The position numbers were made by a program, and so were the translations under genes. The notes under the pieces are model-generated. The model saw nothing but the letters and a program-made list of their open reading frames with translations. It did not search any database and was not told the origin of the DNA. From Albugo candida (taxonomy: Eukaryota > Oomycota > Peronosporomycetes > Albuginales > Albuginaceae), in the NCBI GenBank assembly GCA_905220665.1, contig CAJNAR010000173.1:186001-250000 (forward strand): 64,000 bases of DNA, given 5' to 3'. Of this stretch, positions 41,781 through 53,353 are shown one piece after another; position 1 is the stretch's first letter, and each line of letters begins with the position of its first letter.

Positions 41781-43330
41781 CTATGGCGGTGTATCCCTAT
41801 TCGGCTCGGATCCCCGAAGATTTGAGACTGTTCTTTCACTATTGGCATTCACAGTTGATCGTTGTTGAGACCTGAGAATACTTTCACCGGTCCTGACAAG
41901 CTGTTCACCTACCTTTGTTTTGCCATTATTCACCATTTCCGTGAATTTCTTCCTGACATCTTGAGAAAGTTGAGATAGCTTATTTCTAGTGCTAGTGAAA
42001 CCATTTTTCACCCCATTTACTGCTTGTCTAAGCCGAGGGGGTTTGACCGATGAATCAGTAAGAGCAGGCGGAACTATTCTTTTCTCTCTATTTCGAGCTT
42101 CTTGCCTTTCAATGATTCGTGACTTAAAATTCTGGCCCGCTTTTATGACCTGCTTACCGAGCTTACCAACCGCACCATTATTTTAGTTCGCACACCCTGA
42201 ATTTTCTTTGGAGTTTTGGAGAAAAAGGATCCAACTTTACTTTTCACAATTTCTACAGCCTGGCCAAGCCGGGAGGACCTAGCTGGTGCTTCAGAGAAAT
42301 CCTTGTTTCCTCCTGACTTGTCCTGATGCAGCACTATTGCTCTTGACTTGTCCTCATCTGGCACTTCTATTCTTTCATGACGTACTGGTCCAAGGGAGGA
42401 CCCGGAGTTATCCTGACGCAGCACTATTGCTCTTTCATTATTTACTGTTCCAGAGGAAGACCCGGAGTTATCCTGACGCAGCACTATTGCTCTTTGATGA
42501 TTGCCTGTTCCAGAGGAAGACCCGGATTTATCCTCATATAGCACTATTGCTTTTTCATTATTGACTGATACAGGTGGAACGCTGGGCTTGCGTTCGTATG
42601 GCATGGGCATGATTCTTTTAATTTCATTACTCGTCTTAGTTTCAGTGGATTCGGTGGATTTGGTAGTAGGACGTGTAGTCACCAGCGGTATAGTATTCGT
42701 ACTTGAGTCATCTTTTGACGATTCCAGTTGATTAACTTTTTTTCTCTGCATGGTTTCAGTGGTCGGAGGATTCGTTATCGGCTTACTTTGCTGTGCTGTA
42801 CCAACAGCCTTCTCGGCATCAGCTCCAACACTCTTCTTTTTGAAAGAACCAGCACTCAGCTCGCTTGAATCCAGTGACTTTAAATTTGTTTTGGTCGGCT
42901 TTAATATTGATTGCAAAATCTCGCCACCTTTACTCTTCATATTTTGTATAGTTGGATTATGCGTAATTGAAAATTTTGCTCTGTCAGTTGCTGGCATTAC
43001 TTTTTCATTATAAAGCGTCGCCAACTTGTCTTTTGTGTTGTGGTATGTATCGGAGATTCCAGTGCCGAGAGAATTCGTATAATCTTGCACCTTTTTTTCC
43101 AAGGAAACCTTAGTAGGTTCTAAATAATTGTAAGCAAAATCGATTTTTTTTTGCAACCAAGTACCCCCCAACGTAGCTTTCTGAATCAGTTGACGGTTCA
43201 CTTCATTGCCTTGTGGAACCGCCTGAATTGGGGTGGCCCCAACGGATTGATAATCATTTATCAATACTACCAAAAGTAAGAGACGGGGCAACAAATGTGC
43301 TCTGAAACGATTGCTAGGCCCTAATACCAT
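41781..43330 (-). CDS. secreted repeat-bearing protein, effector-like, paralogue of the 48-kb gene
   Basis: Two exons (43330..42194 and 42149..41781; intron 44 nt, gtgcga...gcag) give 501 residues. The chosen start MVLGPSNRFRAHLLPRLLLL gives a signal peptide; an in-frame ATG 117 bp upstream would bury it. Just after the signal is IQAVPQGNEVNRQL, shared with the 48-kb gene (IQTVPQNSQLKREL). Other shared blocks are HNPTIQ and the C-terminal SRLGQAVEIVK and PRLRQAVNGVK. The middle has 20-residue repeats built on RAIVLRQDNSGSSSG. The protein is basic and low in cysteine, and I see no classical RXLR motif. A 1-nt shift near 42185 instead of an intron would also join the two parts, but the intron fits local rules. 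Function unknown; secretion to the host or cell surface is inferred. Confidence 0.7.
42361..42580 (-). repeat. 60-bp tandem repeats inside the secreted-protein gene
   Basis: The string gcactattgc recurs at 42421, 42481 and 42541, with a diverged unit before them (from 42361). Each 60-bp unit encodes one 20-residue repeat of the RAIVLRQDNSGSS type. The frame is conserved in all units. Confidence 0.8.
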
Positions 43331-44484
43331 CGTCTTGGTTCGATGTAATTGATCAATGTCACGTGATTTGAGCAGTGAACCTTTGCAACGAAAGTGGCAA
43401 CATTTTAACATTCGAAGTTTCAACTGTATCCGAGTATGCCACGTCACCCGGATAGCCCCTCACCCAGAAGTGACGGGGCAGCTCAGCTATTGGACGTTTG
43501 AGTCCCTGCATTTGATCAATGCCACCACATTGCTACAGTAAATATCTGGTAAGGTTTCATTTACACCCACTTGTAAATTGTTGAGCATTCAAAACCCTAT
43601 GCTTATATAGCAGGTTGACTGTTCAAAGCACTAATAAGGACGTGTCACATCCTTTGTCGCTGTTAAACATCATAGTTCTTCTGCCACGTGGAGACTTCGA
43701 GGTCGCGATACACCGGTGAATAAATCTAGCCTCATTGGGGAGGAGGAAAGTGTGGGAGTTTAGATGATCAAAAATCTGTTACAAGTTACTATTTCAAAAA
43801 CTTCCTCACCCAAACAAATGATACACAACTAGCTTTGTGCCATGTCATCCCCCGTTCAGCACAACTTTGACGACTCAACGCACAAGTATCAGAGAGCCTA
43901 GATAGAGGACAAGCAGAAAGAGCAGCATCTTTCCTTTGATGGGAAGTATTGAGTCGCTCCAGCTTTGCCATATTTCCCACTGTTACAATTCGTCGTCGAG
44001 TTTCGCAGAGTTAAACGGTTGGCTTGTAGTGTTTGATCCACTCATAATGAAGGTTTAAAGCAAGATACTTCACTTGACTCAATCATTCTAGAATTCTTTT
44101 CAATGATAAGCAGCAAGTAGGAAGGATAAAAGCACTAATTGAAGTCTTATTCTCTTATTGAGGCTTTGTTGAGAGGATCGCAATATATCGTTATGCACAC
44201 GCCTCTGTATTTATAATGTGCTTCCTATAAGCTCCCAAATGACACTCATCTAAGAACACGCATCACACTGTAGCGGATATTCAGAATTATAGGTAAAATG
44301 GGTCGATTATGACAGCGATCACTGGACTTCACTTCGTAGCTTGGTCTATGTGCTTGACTGTAATGAAAGAGTACCCGTACTGGTATTGGTGGCTCATTTC
44401 TGCATTCAATGGATGGTAGCGCCTTTACATGCCTCTTAAAGTAATTACGGTCCTGCACCCATCACATGACACGGAAGCAATCGC

Positions 44485-44940
44485 TGACAGGAACTACTAA
44501 AACTGCTCATGAGAACCCAAAAACGTCAACAAGATTGTGTTCAGCTCTACATGGCTCCACTATATCTTCTGAGAGCCTAGTCCATAGGAAAACTGATAAT
44601 CAGCACCGCTATGACCTGTGCAGGATGAGTATTTCAACCAACTATCCAAAGTTTCCAATGCATAGGAATAGCTGCGAATCTCCCACACTCTTACCAAATA
44701 TAATGTAACTATTGGTCAGATAAGTGCAACAATGCCGTGGGGAAGCACTATAAGTCTGACTTCGCGCCACTTTGAGACGTTTATCACATCACCCTCATCA
44801 ATCACAGTAAATCGCCTTGGCTTAATATGATGTCGTCCTGACAGTGAAAAGGTGATTCTTTCAGACAAATATCCATCGATGGCAGAAGTCAGAGGGTGAG
44901 GAAACGTCTTGCTGGAGTAATTGCTATTTTGCAGTGTCAA
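44485..44940 (-). pseudogene. possible decayed coding sequence, one frame with several stops
   Basis: On the minus strand one frame reads protein-like from about 44940: FTVIDEGDVINVSKWREVRL, then after one TGA YLVRVWEIRSYSYALETL and further open stretches before more stops. Staying in one frame across several interruptions suggests a gene broken by point mutations rather than splicing. The family is not recognised, and the region is short enough that chance remains possible. Confidence 0.25.
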
Positions 44941-45282
44941 GTGCCTTCATCCTGGTTTGTTGAAAGTAGTGATGAGCTTTCATTTCGCTTGTCCTACTAT
45001 AGACGAGGTCGTTATGTTTGTAAAAAAAGACCTTACTCATTCTATTTGTACAGTCGTGCAGCTGGCAAAAGTCTGAGCTTGAATGCCGGACCAAAATGCT
45101 CAAGAAGAAGTGGTTTGTATCAGCATTTAGAGCAATTATTCAAAGTGACAGAATTTGCTGATAATACATACAATCTCAACGCTTTTCCTCGTTGTGAGAA
45201 TGAGCACGTTGGTACATCGACCAAAAAGCCTGCATTCGACCACTCGCTATTGCCTTGTATATCGAATTGTTTTTATGTTTGA
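44896..45282 (+). CDS. uncertain 128-codon frame
   Basis: An open frame of 128 codons in gene-poor DNA, rich in Arg, Tyr and Ser with nine cysteines (for example RRGRYVCKKRPYSFYLYS and NAGPKCSRRSGLYQ). An acceptor-like attttgcag at about 44925-44933 could make this an internal exon. No signal peptide is convincing. It overlaps the putative minus-strand relic, so at most one is real. Confidence 0.25.
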   Translation: MRKRLAGVIAILQCQVPSSWFVESSDELSFRLSYYRRGRYVCKKRPYSFYLYSRAAGKSLSLNAGPKCSRRSGLYQHLEQLFKVTEFADNTYNLNAFPRCENEHVGTSTKKPAFDHSLLPCISNCFYV

Positions 45283-48070
45283 GTCTGATAGTTGTAGACG
45301 GACGACTTTCGATCTTTTTTACGGAATATGTTCCAGTCAACAATATCTATCAAGGCTTGCTTATTCTTCGTTTTAAAATGTGTCCTTGAAGTGAATCGTC
45401 GCATTGACAAGCTGGTCAAAATCGGATATATCCCAGATGTCCTATGTCGTTTCTCCCCCACCCAGATATAGAGGGACAATTTATTGTAGCCAGCGCATAT
45501 CCAGCGAGTATGGGTTTCAGAGTTTTCTCGAGTCCATTGGGGCGTAAGTTGATGTCTTCTTGCCTCCGGCTATTTCATGATCAGTTTCCTTTCCATTAGG
45601 CGATGTCCTCATTGATTACTAGTACCCCTGTCATTTCTACGCAACGCGCACCATTCAAAATTGTTTAGTGATAGATTCGAAATATTCTCCTTGCAATTTC
45701 AGTCCAACATTCAAGCTGTTGCTTTAGCTACTTGAGGTCTACAAGTTTCTAATATGCTCGCTTGCGCTCATGAACGTGAAGTTCGATTGAACATAGCGCT
45801 GAATTGTGAATGAGACTGTATGAAACGCTTCTCCTTCTCTAAAGTGAGCCTCACGTTGCGGATTTGTGTAACCAAATCTCTTAGTTCTTGCACTCAGGCG
45901 CTCTTCAAAAGCACGAAAATCTAAATATTCACTGAAAATTTTTCGTACTCGATGGTCTCATGAATGTTCTATGCCTATATAAGATAAAGTTGAAGCTCCT
46001 TTCTTACTCGAAGAATTGCTCAGTCCAGATAGATATATCGAGTTAACGTAGTTATCTTCGTGGAATAAACAGGCAAATTTTCGCCTACGAAGAGATATTT
46101 TCCGGAATAAAGCGCATATTCTTTGTGCCATGCACTCCTCTGAGAATGAGAGCAGTCTTTTCTATTCATACAGAACCTTGAAATACGTAAAAGGAATCAT
46201 CCTTGTACCGAGAGCGTGACATTACTTGCACCAATGACTCCATACTGTGGGGTGACACACTTCGAAGCTTACAGCTATTCGTGGTGTTATAGGTTCATTC
46301 TCGTAAAATAACGCGAGTTAGCACTACTCCATGAATTGCATCTTGAGATCATGCGTCCTTTTTGATCTTATGGCCATTACCATTGAACTTATCCAAGTTT
46401 GGGATATCTAAATGACACGAGTAGAGACCCACTTGAAAGCTCTTCATACATATTAAAATGAAGCGATCGTACGAGAATCCATGCTGCTCTATTTGTAGTC
46501 ACCGTATTTTTGAGGTAGATAATACGACTTACGTGATATCGATTAAAGGGGCAAGACTAAACGAATCGCAACTGAAGTTCACCTTTTGCGACTGCTACAG
46601 TTCTAACAATCAACTTGGACTTTGCTGTACAGTACATTGTATCTATTCGGAATAGTTGTGCGCTTTACTATTCTGGTAGTCGATGGAAATGGATAGAAGA
46701 GTTATATAGAGCTCAACGAAAAGACCATCAGGCTCTTAAATGATTTTTCAAAACATATTTGATCACATTGACAAGCAGGCAAACTTACCAATTATAGCTC
46801 CAGATGTTGAAAAGAAGCGAAGTATACATGCAGTCTACGTTTACGATTCATGCATCTCCAGGCGCCATCAGACAGGTATAAACACATCAAAGTGAGTCGT
46901 AATGCGCTAATTGTTCTAATTCGAGCTAGCTACTCATATCTCAAGGTATTGCGCAAAGGAGATACGCGTACGACGCAAGTATTCCTCCACCACAATGAGT
47001 ATTCGATGAGAAATGACCCTACGAACGATTGAATTTAAAAGAAAGATCGTTACACGCCCACGCTCACAAATCTGTTCACTAAACGAAAGCGATCACCTTT
47101 CTTTCTCTACAACTTTCGGTAGCGTCTCAATATCTTGAGGCTAAATGGATCATTCTATGTAAAATGGATATGGATTTGGATATAACTGGTCGGAATAATT
47201 GCTTTGAGTTGCCCAATACACTTCGAATGCAAAGTAGCGTAATGAACGCATGCAAGTGATTTTCGCTCCAATTATATAGTCCTTGTAGATTATGCATATT
47301 ATCTCGAGGTGAGATATACTTCTCTGATGGCGAAATGTTGTGATTGCGGTATTTCCGCAAGACTCTCCGATAAATCTTATCACTTTTGAAATATTATGCT
47401 CAGTTATTCAACATTCAATGCTTGGTCAATCGCCTACGATTTTACCAGGATCATATAGCTATGAGGTGTACATTTCGCAATATCTGAGCCTTATGTCATG
47501 CTTGTGAATTCAGAGTCACAAGTGCTCCGCGATCGAGCCAAGTCTTCATCGATAATTGATTAGAAAATTATCTGAATGCTGCTGACATGTCCGGGCGAAT
47601 TCACCGCTTGCCCCTACCATCCATCCCTTTGGATCCTGTTCAAGTATTCTCAAGCTCGTCCTGGACGAAATATTCTCATTGGTGAACAATTCTCGATTGT
47701 ACTGGGTAGTAATTTCATGATCTCGTCGGATCGAACTACTACAATGATACGCGGCATGCTAATGTTAGTGTGAAAAAAGGTCTGGTTAGAAATCCCCATA
47801 AAAATCTTTGGCAAAACTTTCAATTCGAGACCATTCTTAAGGTGAAGATGCCATCTTTGTCCAATCATGGAAAGCTTCACAGGTTCATTAATGCATGAGT
47901 AATCCTTCGCAGTCAATCAGATTTACAACGAGGTAAGATTATCAGGCTTTGTCATCAGCATGCTCTACAGGACTTGTCAAAATATTGCTCGAATGTCTCG
48001 TTTACTTTCGCATTAGAGGTATTATATAAGCTATGATATGATGTGCAGTCTCTTTCCGAGAATAAAATCC

Positions 48071-49213
48071 TTATGATTGCCCGTTGCTACCATTTTCAGG
48101 GCTCGGTCTCCTCAACTTGTCATTTGAACCGGAATAGGGAAACGTGTCACGAATCTTCGCTTTGGCGTATGTAGCTCCTTCATACAGTTTGTTTTTCGCG
48201 TTGCCAATGTGTGAAGTCACTGATTCGTACATATTCGTAGCTTTCGATTTGAGCCCCTCAGTCAATGGAGAGATATACTTTCCTGCAGTAGAATAACCCT
48301 TTTTGATTGTATCTACACCTTGTCGAACCCGAGATGTCTCGGCTGGGACATCAGTTGGCTGAGAATCTTTCGTCGTTGATCCCGATGTGGCCCCAGCCCG
48401 TGCATTCGTGATCTCGTTTTCATCTTTTTTGACCGTCTTGTCATCAGTACCACCAGCATGCTTCTTAGAGAAGCCAGGGATGTATGAAGTCACTGTCTTG
48501 TGAATACTCGTAGCTTTCGATTTGAGCCCCTCAGTCAATGGAGATATATACTTTCCTGCAGTAGAATAACCCTTTTTGATTGTATCTACACCTTGTCGAA
48601 GCCGAGATGTTTCGGCTGGGACATCAGTTGGCTGAGAATCTTTCGTCGTTGATCCCGATGTGGCCCCAGCTCGAGCATTCGTGATCTCCTTTTCATCTTT
48701 TCTGACCGTCTTGTCATCAGTACCACCAACACGCTTCTTGGACGAACTACGATATTTCCTAATAGCATCTAGTTTGGTAGACAAAGTTTTTCTGGCCGAC
48801 TGTAGAGTAGGATTCTTCTTGATCTTATCCTTCACCTTGTTAAATACGGGTTTGATTTTGTCGCGTGTGAACGCCACCAGCCTGTCTTTCTGCTTCATTA
48901 CTCGGGGTTTAACTTTGTCGCTTATGAACGCCCCGATCATTTCTTTTGCTTTGTCAAACTTTTTTCTGACATAACCACCGCTATTCCGTACATTTGTTGT
49001 AAATTTACTCGCGATTCGCCCGTGCTTTGAGCCAGCATCACTCTTAAAAGGAATTGAATCCAAATTTCTATTCAGTTCACGCTTCAGTTGACTATTTTGT
49101 GGGACTGTTTGGATAGACGCCTCGAAAGCGGAAGAATAGCCATTCAGTAGTGCGAGCGAGATTGAGAGAGGCAAAAAAAGTGCTACGAGTCGCTTGGTGA
49201 GCCGTGCTTCCAT
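48071..49213 (-). CDS. secreted lysine-rich repeat protein, effector-like
   Basis: Intronless 380-residue protein. Signal peptide MEARLTKRLVALFLPLSISL...SSAFEA, then the family block IQTVPQNSQLKREL shared with the 41.8-kb paralogue, followed by a lysine-rich helical region (VKPRVMKQKDRLVAFTRDKI) and KNPTLQ (compare HNPTIQ). The second half is a 91-residue direct repeat present twice, starting GGTDDKTVRKDEKEI and including ETSRLRQGVDTIKKGYSTAG. It has no visible cysteine and no enzyme motif. The block RELNRNL lies where an RXLR motif would sit but does not match it. I infer an extracellular or host-translocated protein of a fast-evolving family. Confidence 0.75.
   Translation of the reverse strand: MEARLTKRLVALFLPLSISLALLNGYSSAFEASIQTVPQNSQLKRELNRNLDSIPFKSDAGSKHGRIASKFTTNVRNSGGYVRKKFDKAKEMIGAFISDKVKPRVMKQKDRLVAFTRDKIKPVFNKVKDKIKKNPTLQSARKTLSTKLDAIRKYRSSSKKRVGGTDDKTVRKDEKEITNARAGATSGSTTKDSQPTDVPAETSRLRQGVDTIKKGYSTAGKYISPLTEGLKSKATSIHKTVTSYIPGFSKKHAGGTDDKTVKKDENEITNARAGATSGSTTKDSQPTDVPAETSRVRQGVDTIKKGYSTAGKYISPLTEGLKSKATNMYESVTSHIGNAKNKLYEGATYAKAKIRDTFPYSGSNDKLRRPSPENGSNGQS
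48213..48758 (-). repeat. 273-bp in-frame tandem duplication
   Basis: Unit 1 48213..48485 and unit 2 48486..48758 match at almost every base over most of their length (for example the phase of tagctttcga at 48238 and 48511). The period of 273 bp is 91 codons, so the frame is kept. Differences are a handful of substitutions, mostly near the unit edges, indicating recent duplication or gene conversion. Confidence 0.9.
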
Positions 49214-50891
49214 CTACTTTGTTCCGTTCAAGTGTTCTTCTTCTCTCCAACTGATTTATGAAGTCCTCCGTCGCACGAATTCGCAGCCACCAAACGTTGT
49301 CGTTTAGCTTGATCTCTGCGAAGGATACGCTCGATACCCCTGATTCCGAGTACTACTTTTGCTCAGCGATTTAACAACCCACCATTTCTAATGACTGAGT
49401 GTTCTGATATCGCCGCATTGTACAAAAACTTTAAAATAACATTCGACCGTACCACTTGAACGAGATCCATCGAATGTTGCGATATGAATATACCAGCACT
49501 CGAACGTTTCAATCCGTTTGATTTCTGACATCGTTACGTTGTTTCAACATTACAACAAAGAGCAACACCATATTTCGAACTTTAAATCCTATATATTGCT
49601 TGGTTGTGTTCATATATTTGTAAAACTTGTCGTTGTGTTTTTATTTCTTCTAGCCGTTACACTGCTATTGAATGGTGTGGAAGCGAACTTGCTCAAGGAG
49701 CAGCCGCGATTCTTGACTGGATTAAAGTGGTCACGCTAAATTTATATCCTTATTCAGCAATTGAGTATTTAATGTCATGTACGTAGTTTTATCTTAGCAG
49801 AATAATGTGAGCAACAAGTTCAGAGTCACATTTCGACTTCTTATGCAAAAAAGGCAAGAAAAAGCAGATGAGCTTTGAATCAATAAAATGTAGAAGAAAC
49901 CAAGAGATACGACAAATTTGATTGTAAAACAAATCACGTGATACCAAGTACAACTAAAAATCAAGGAGAGAAATCAATTACCTATCAAAGAAAGCCTGAT
50001 TGTAGTAGGGGTTTTATGATATATTTCTTATCTATCACCCCACCCCTTCCAAGGCAACTCATTCCGAACGGCTTTTTGGACTTTGTAACGCAGCTATCGC
50101 CCAATGCCTCCCATTTCCAAGACTATTATCTATCAGAAATCTGCCTCACCCATGTCCACGTTATAATGATCTTCAATCCCATAGAAAAGTAACTTTCGGT
50201 GAAAGGCGAAAGATGCAGAGTGTAGGAGTGGATGGCCTTACAAAATCAGTAAGGCTGTGGGATGTGCTTGACGATTGATTGATCACTCGTTACAAAACAA
50301 TGGATCATGGATCATTGCTCAACATCATCCTACATCGTTCAGAGACGAGTGGCAACAATACTGCACGTCGACACAAACCAGAATAAGAGACTTTGACTCG
50401 CAAGATTAAGCAAGCGTGAATCATCTCGATAAGTGTTACGGTATGCCTTCGCCGAATCTATTCGTCAACACTTGCAAAAGGAACGACAGCTACAGACAGC
50501 GTAAGTAAGTACATCAGATACTTGCAAAGTCCGATAAAGATTGACGCTAAGTAGAGCTGGAAATCTTCGTTCATCACACCCACTCTATGCGAATTTACAA
50601 GCTGTGTCAATCCTTCGTCAAATTCCATTTGTAGTAACTTCTCATACACATTTCTTCATCATCTTCACACACGTTTGCTTTTAGATTAAAGAAGAGAATA
50701 ACGATAAATTCCACGAAGGGTCTGCCGGATCTCCACCTATATAAATTCGGCAGCATCGCAGAAATGATTTATTCATTTCGTTGCGCTTTACGATTACACA
50801 TTAAGTACCCAATTACTTGGCATCACTGGCACGACGCTAAAATTATTTTTGATCGCTGCCATACTTTCATCGACCAGATTTACGGTCCTGA
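49214..50891. other. gene-poor region, upstream flank of the secreted repeat gene
   Basis: About 1.7 kb. The part next to 49213 must hold the promoter of the secreted gene. A plus-strand frame at 49518..49739 contains a signal-like hydrophobic stretch (VKLVVVFLFLLAVTLLLNGV) followed by only 18 residues; it could be a truncated secreted gene. Nothing else is supported. Confidence 0.4.
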
Positions 50892-51507
50892 CTATTTATA
50901 AAATGTGGAAGTTTTGACGGCGGTTTTCGCACCACCTTTCAGTTGCAGCACCGTTGAACGCCACGTGTCTTTGACGATATACCTACCGCAGTATTTCATA
51001 CATCTATTCACTTTCTGCGCACTGGCGTATCCAGAAACACGTTTTCGCAAACGGATGATTCTGCCGAGGGAGTATAACGCCAGGTCCTCATGAGTTTGCT
51101 CGTTGATTTCTTTCACTCTATCAATATTGATGTACTATAAAAAGCCGTAGGGAGCTGTCTGTAACTGTTTTGACATCCTTGTACATCTCCAGAACACGTG
51201 CCTTAGGTATACAAAACGAATTTTTGATACGTGCGCTGGCGATGCGCGTCTTTAGCTCATTTACGTGGCTAGAAAATGATTGATTCAAACAGTGTTGCAG
51301 CAGGAGATTTATATGGTGTGCGTATACGCCACCCAACCATAGAATCACACAGAATCCGCAACGGTCACACTCTATTCGCGTGCGTATCGGACAGTAAATG
51401 TCATTCATTGCCATTTCAACATCTAATATATACAAAAGCCTAGAGGAATGAATGATCTGAACCAGTTTGATCTGACCAATAGATGCTTCTGATATTACCA
51501 CATACAT
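50892..51507 (-). CDS. uncharacterised two-exon gene
   Basis: Two exons (51507..51185, 51117..50892; intron 67 nt, gtacaagg...ttgatag) encode 182 residues. The second exon is the more convincing: IVKEINEQTHEDLALYSLGR, then a basic, cysteine-containing stretch (RLRKRVSGYASAQKVNRCMK) and LQLKGGAKTAVKTS. The first exon contains CDRCGFCVILWLGGVYA, which could be a signal peptide if translation starts at an internal Met. Family unknown. It may be a secreted protein of the island; the N-terminus is uncertain. Confidence 0.4.
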
Positions 51508-53353
51508 GCGTATTCCTAGAAAGTATGAGGATGTTCATATCTAAAATTGAATGTGGCGTCTTGCAATAGCCACGCCAAAAGAGCGAAGTACCAGCCTTTC
51601 TAGCCGCTGTGCACTAAAGCACGAACTGGTGCAACCACGTCCTTGAGCTCAGAGGTTAAGACATCTCACGAAGATTTTGATTTCGACTTCAATATCAATT
51701 GTCAATCTTGGACCGCATTGAATTCAGTAGAAGGCACCTATCAGAATAGTTCATTTTGTTTAGCAGTACTTTCATATGGAGAATGCCATGACACTTCACA
51801 TGTGTCAAAAGATGACACAAACAGGGTCGAATATACGAAATTGTAGATGAAGTAAGGTGGCGGCCATAACTTGCGAAACTGCTCCCATGCCAATCTCAAA
51901 TTGCCATAAAGCCTCTACTGCTACAGGCTTGCTCGTTAAAAATGAGGGGCGTTAGACCTATCAATATAAAATAATACCGTGATAATACACAGCAATTCGC
52001 CACGCAGAATTTGTATCAGAATGCAATCAGGTACTCGAGATGGTGAGGAAACAATGTGATGGCCGACACGTCGTGCGGAATCCACAAGTCGTCTCAGCAA
52101 GTGCAAATTCAAGAAGGGCTTATGCTGAAAGTTTGATGTCTCGCCAGGTAACACAACATAATTTTTTGTCTTATTCTAATGCAGGACAGCTTGTATCCAT
52201 TATCATCGAACCCACCATTCGTAGTAGTAGTACCGACAGGTAAGGTCTCTCTTCGGCAATTTTTAATTAAGGGTGGAAGCTCTTGCCGAACTGCAGAAGC
52301 TTACCTCCACATACACGAAGCAATAAACGCTATTGCCACATTCACTGGCAATCTTGATTACATTGCATTGCAGCATCAGATCGTCCGGGATTTCCTTCCA
52401 GGGGATGAACGCTTACCAATTTGATTATATCCAATTCGACGCCGTCGCGGTAGCGTATAGACACACCAAATTGTCACCAGTATTCCTGCAGGTGTACCCT
52501 AGCTCACGCACCTTAATTTCTATGCGAAGTCCTTGACACCTGGATAAGAATTCTCGACCAGTACTCCCGGCAAGCTCAAATCGTTTGACGATAGACTGCT
52601 CGAGTTTTGACGTGGCTTGAACCGTGTTCCTCACTTAGAAACGGGAACCGAGCCGCATAATCGAGCCGAAAGGCCATCATATCACATACAGAGATCAAAC
52701 TATCAATTTCATTCAACCAGTGAGTGAGCTCATAATCAGATGCTCAATCCCTGTCATATAATGTTTGCGCGAGTGTGGGAGAAGACAGGAGTAGAGCCGA
52801 AGCACAAAAGTCTTCAAGAATTTTCGTAGGTGACTTGATTCATCTAATTGTCAAATCTGATCCTAGATCCACAAAAACACAGCTACTGGGTAATCTTCTC
52901 GAGTTCGACAGGAGTGTCATAATACACAATATGGTCCACAACTAAAAACCTGATCTCGATGAGCTACTACATAAGCACCGTGCGTAATTGACTCAGCACA
53001 TTGATCGCTTTAGCAAGAGCTGTCTGTAGTACGTTCGATGTATACGAGCAAACTGAATCATAGTCAAAGCAGCGACTGCTTTTGCAAGCATAACGTGCCC
53101 CGTCGTAGCAGAGCACACTGAGGACTGATCAGGATGAGATGATGAGAACGAGATTGTGAGAATTACACCAACGATGATGATATGAGGGCGAACGATGAAA
53201 GTATGAGTTCTATATAAATAGACAGAGAAGAATACATGGAAGTGCAGAAAATTATGTGCGGACGGAGGAAATCTTAGCTCAGCGCAGCGGATAGAACGAC
53301 ATCCACTAGCCTTGCTGCATGTGAATGATAATTCATCACACCCATAAAATTTG
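51508..53353. other. gene-poor region of 1.8 kb
   Basis: No gene can be supported. A minus-strand frame at 52425..52634 has protein-like sequence (VKRFELAGSTGREFLSRCQG) but lacks a start and convincing splice partners. GA-rich low-complexity sequence occurs near 53130-53210. Confidence 0.4.

Larger units (their letters stand above)
43331..48070. other. 4.7-kb gene-poor region with scattered short frames
   Basis: No complete gene can be supported. There are short frames on both strands, a possible minus-strand relic at 44.3-44.9 kb and a 128-codon plus-strand frame at 44896. No transposase, reverse transcriptase, tRNA or rRNA signature is visible to me. Confidence 0.45.

Noticed and set aside
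48071..49213. RXLR effector
   Set aside because: RELNRNL lies in the right place but does not match R-x-L-R, and no downstream EER was found.
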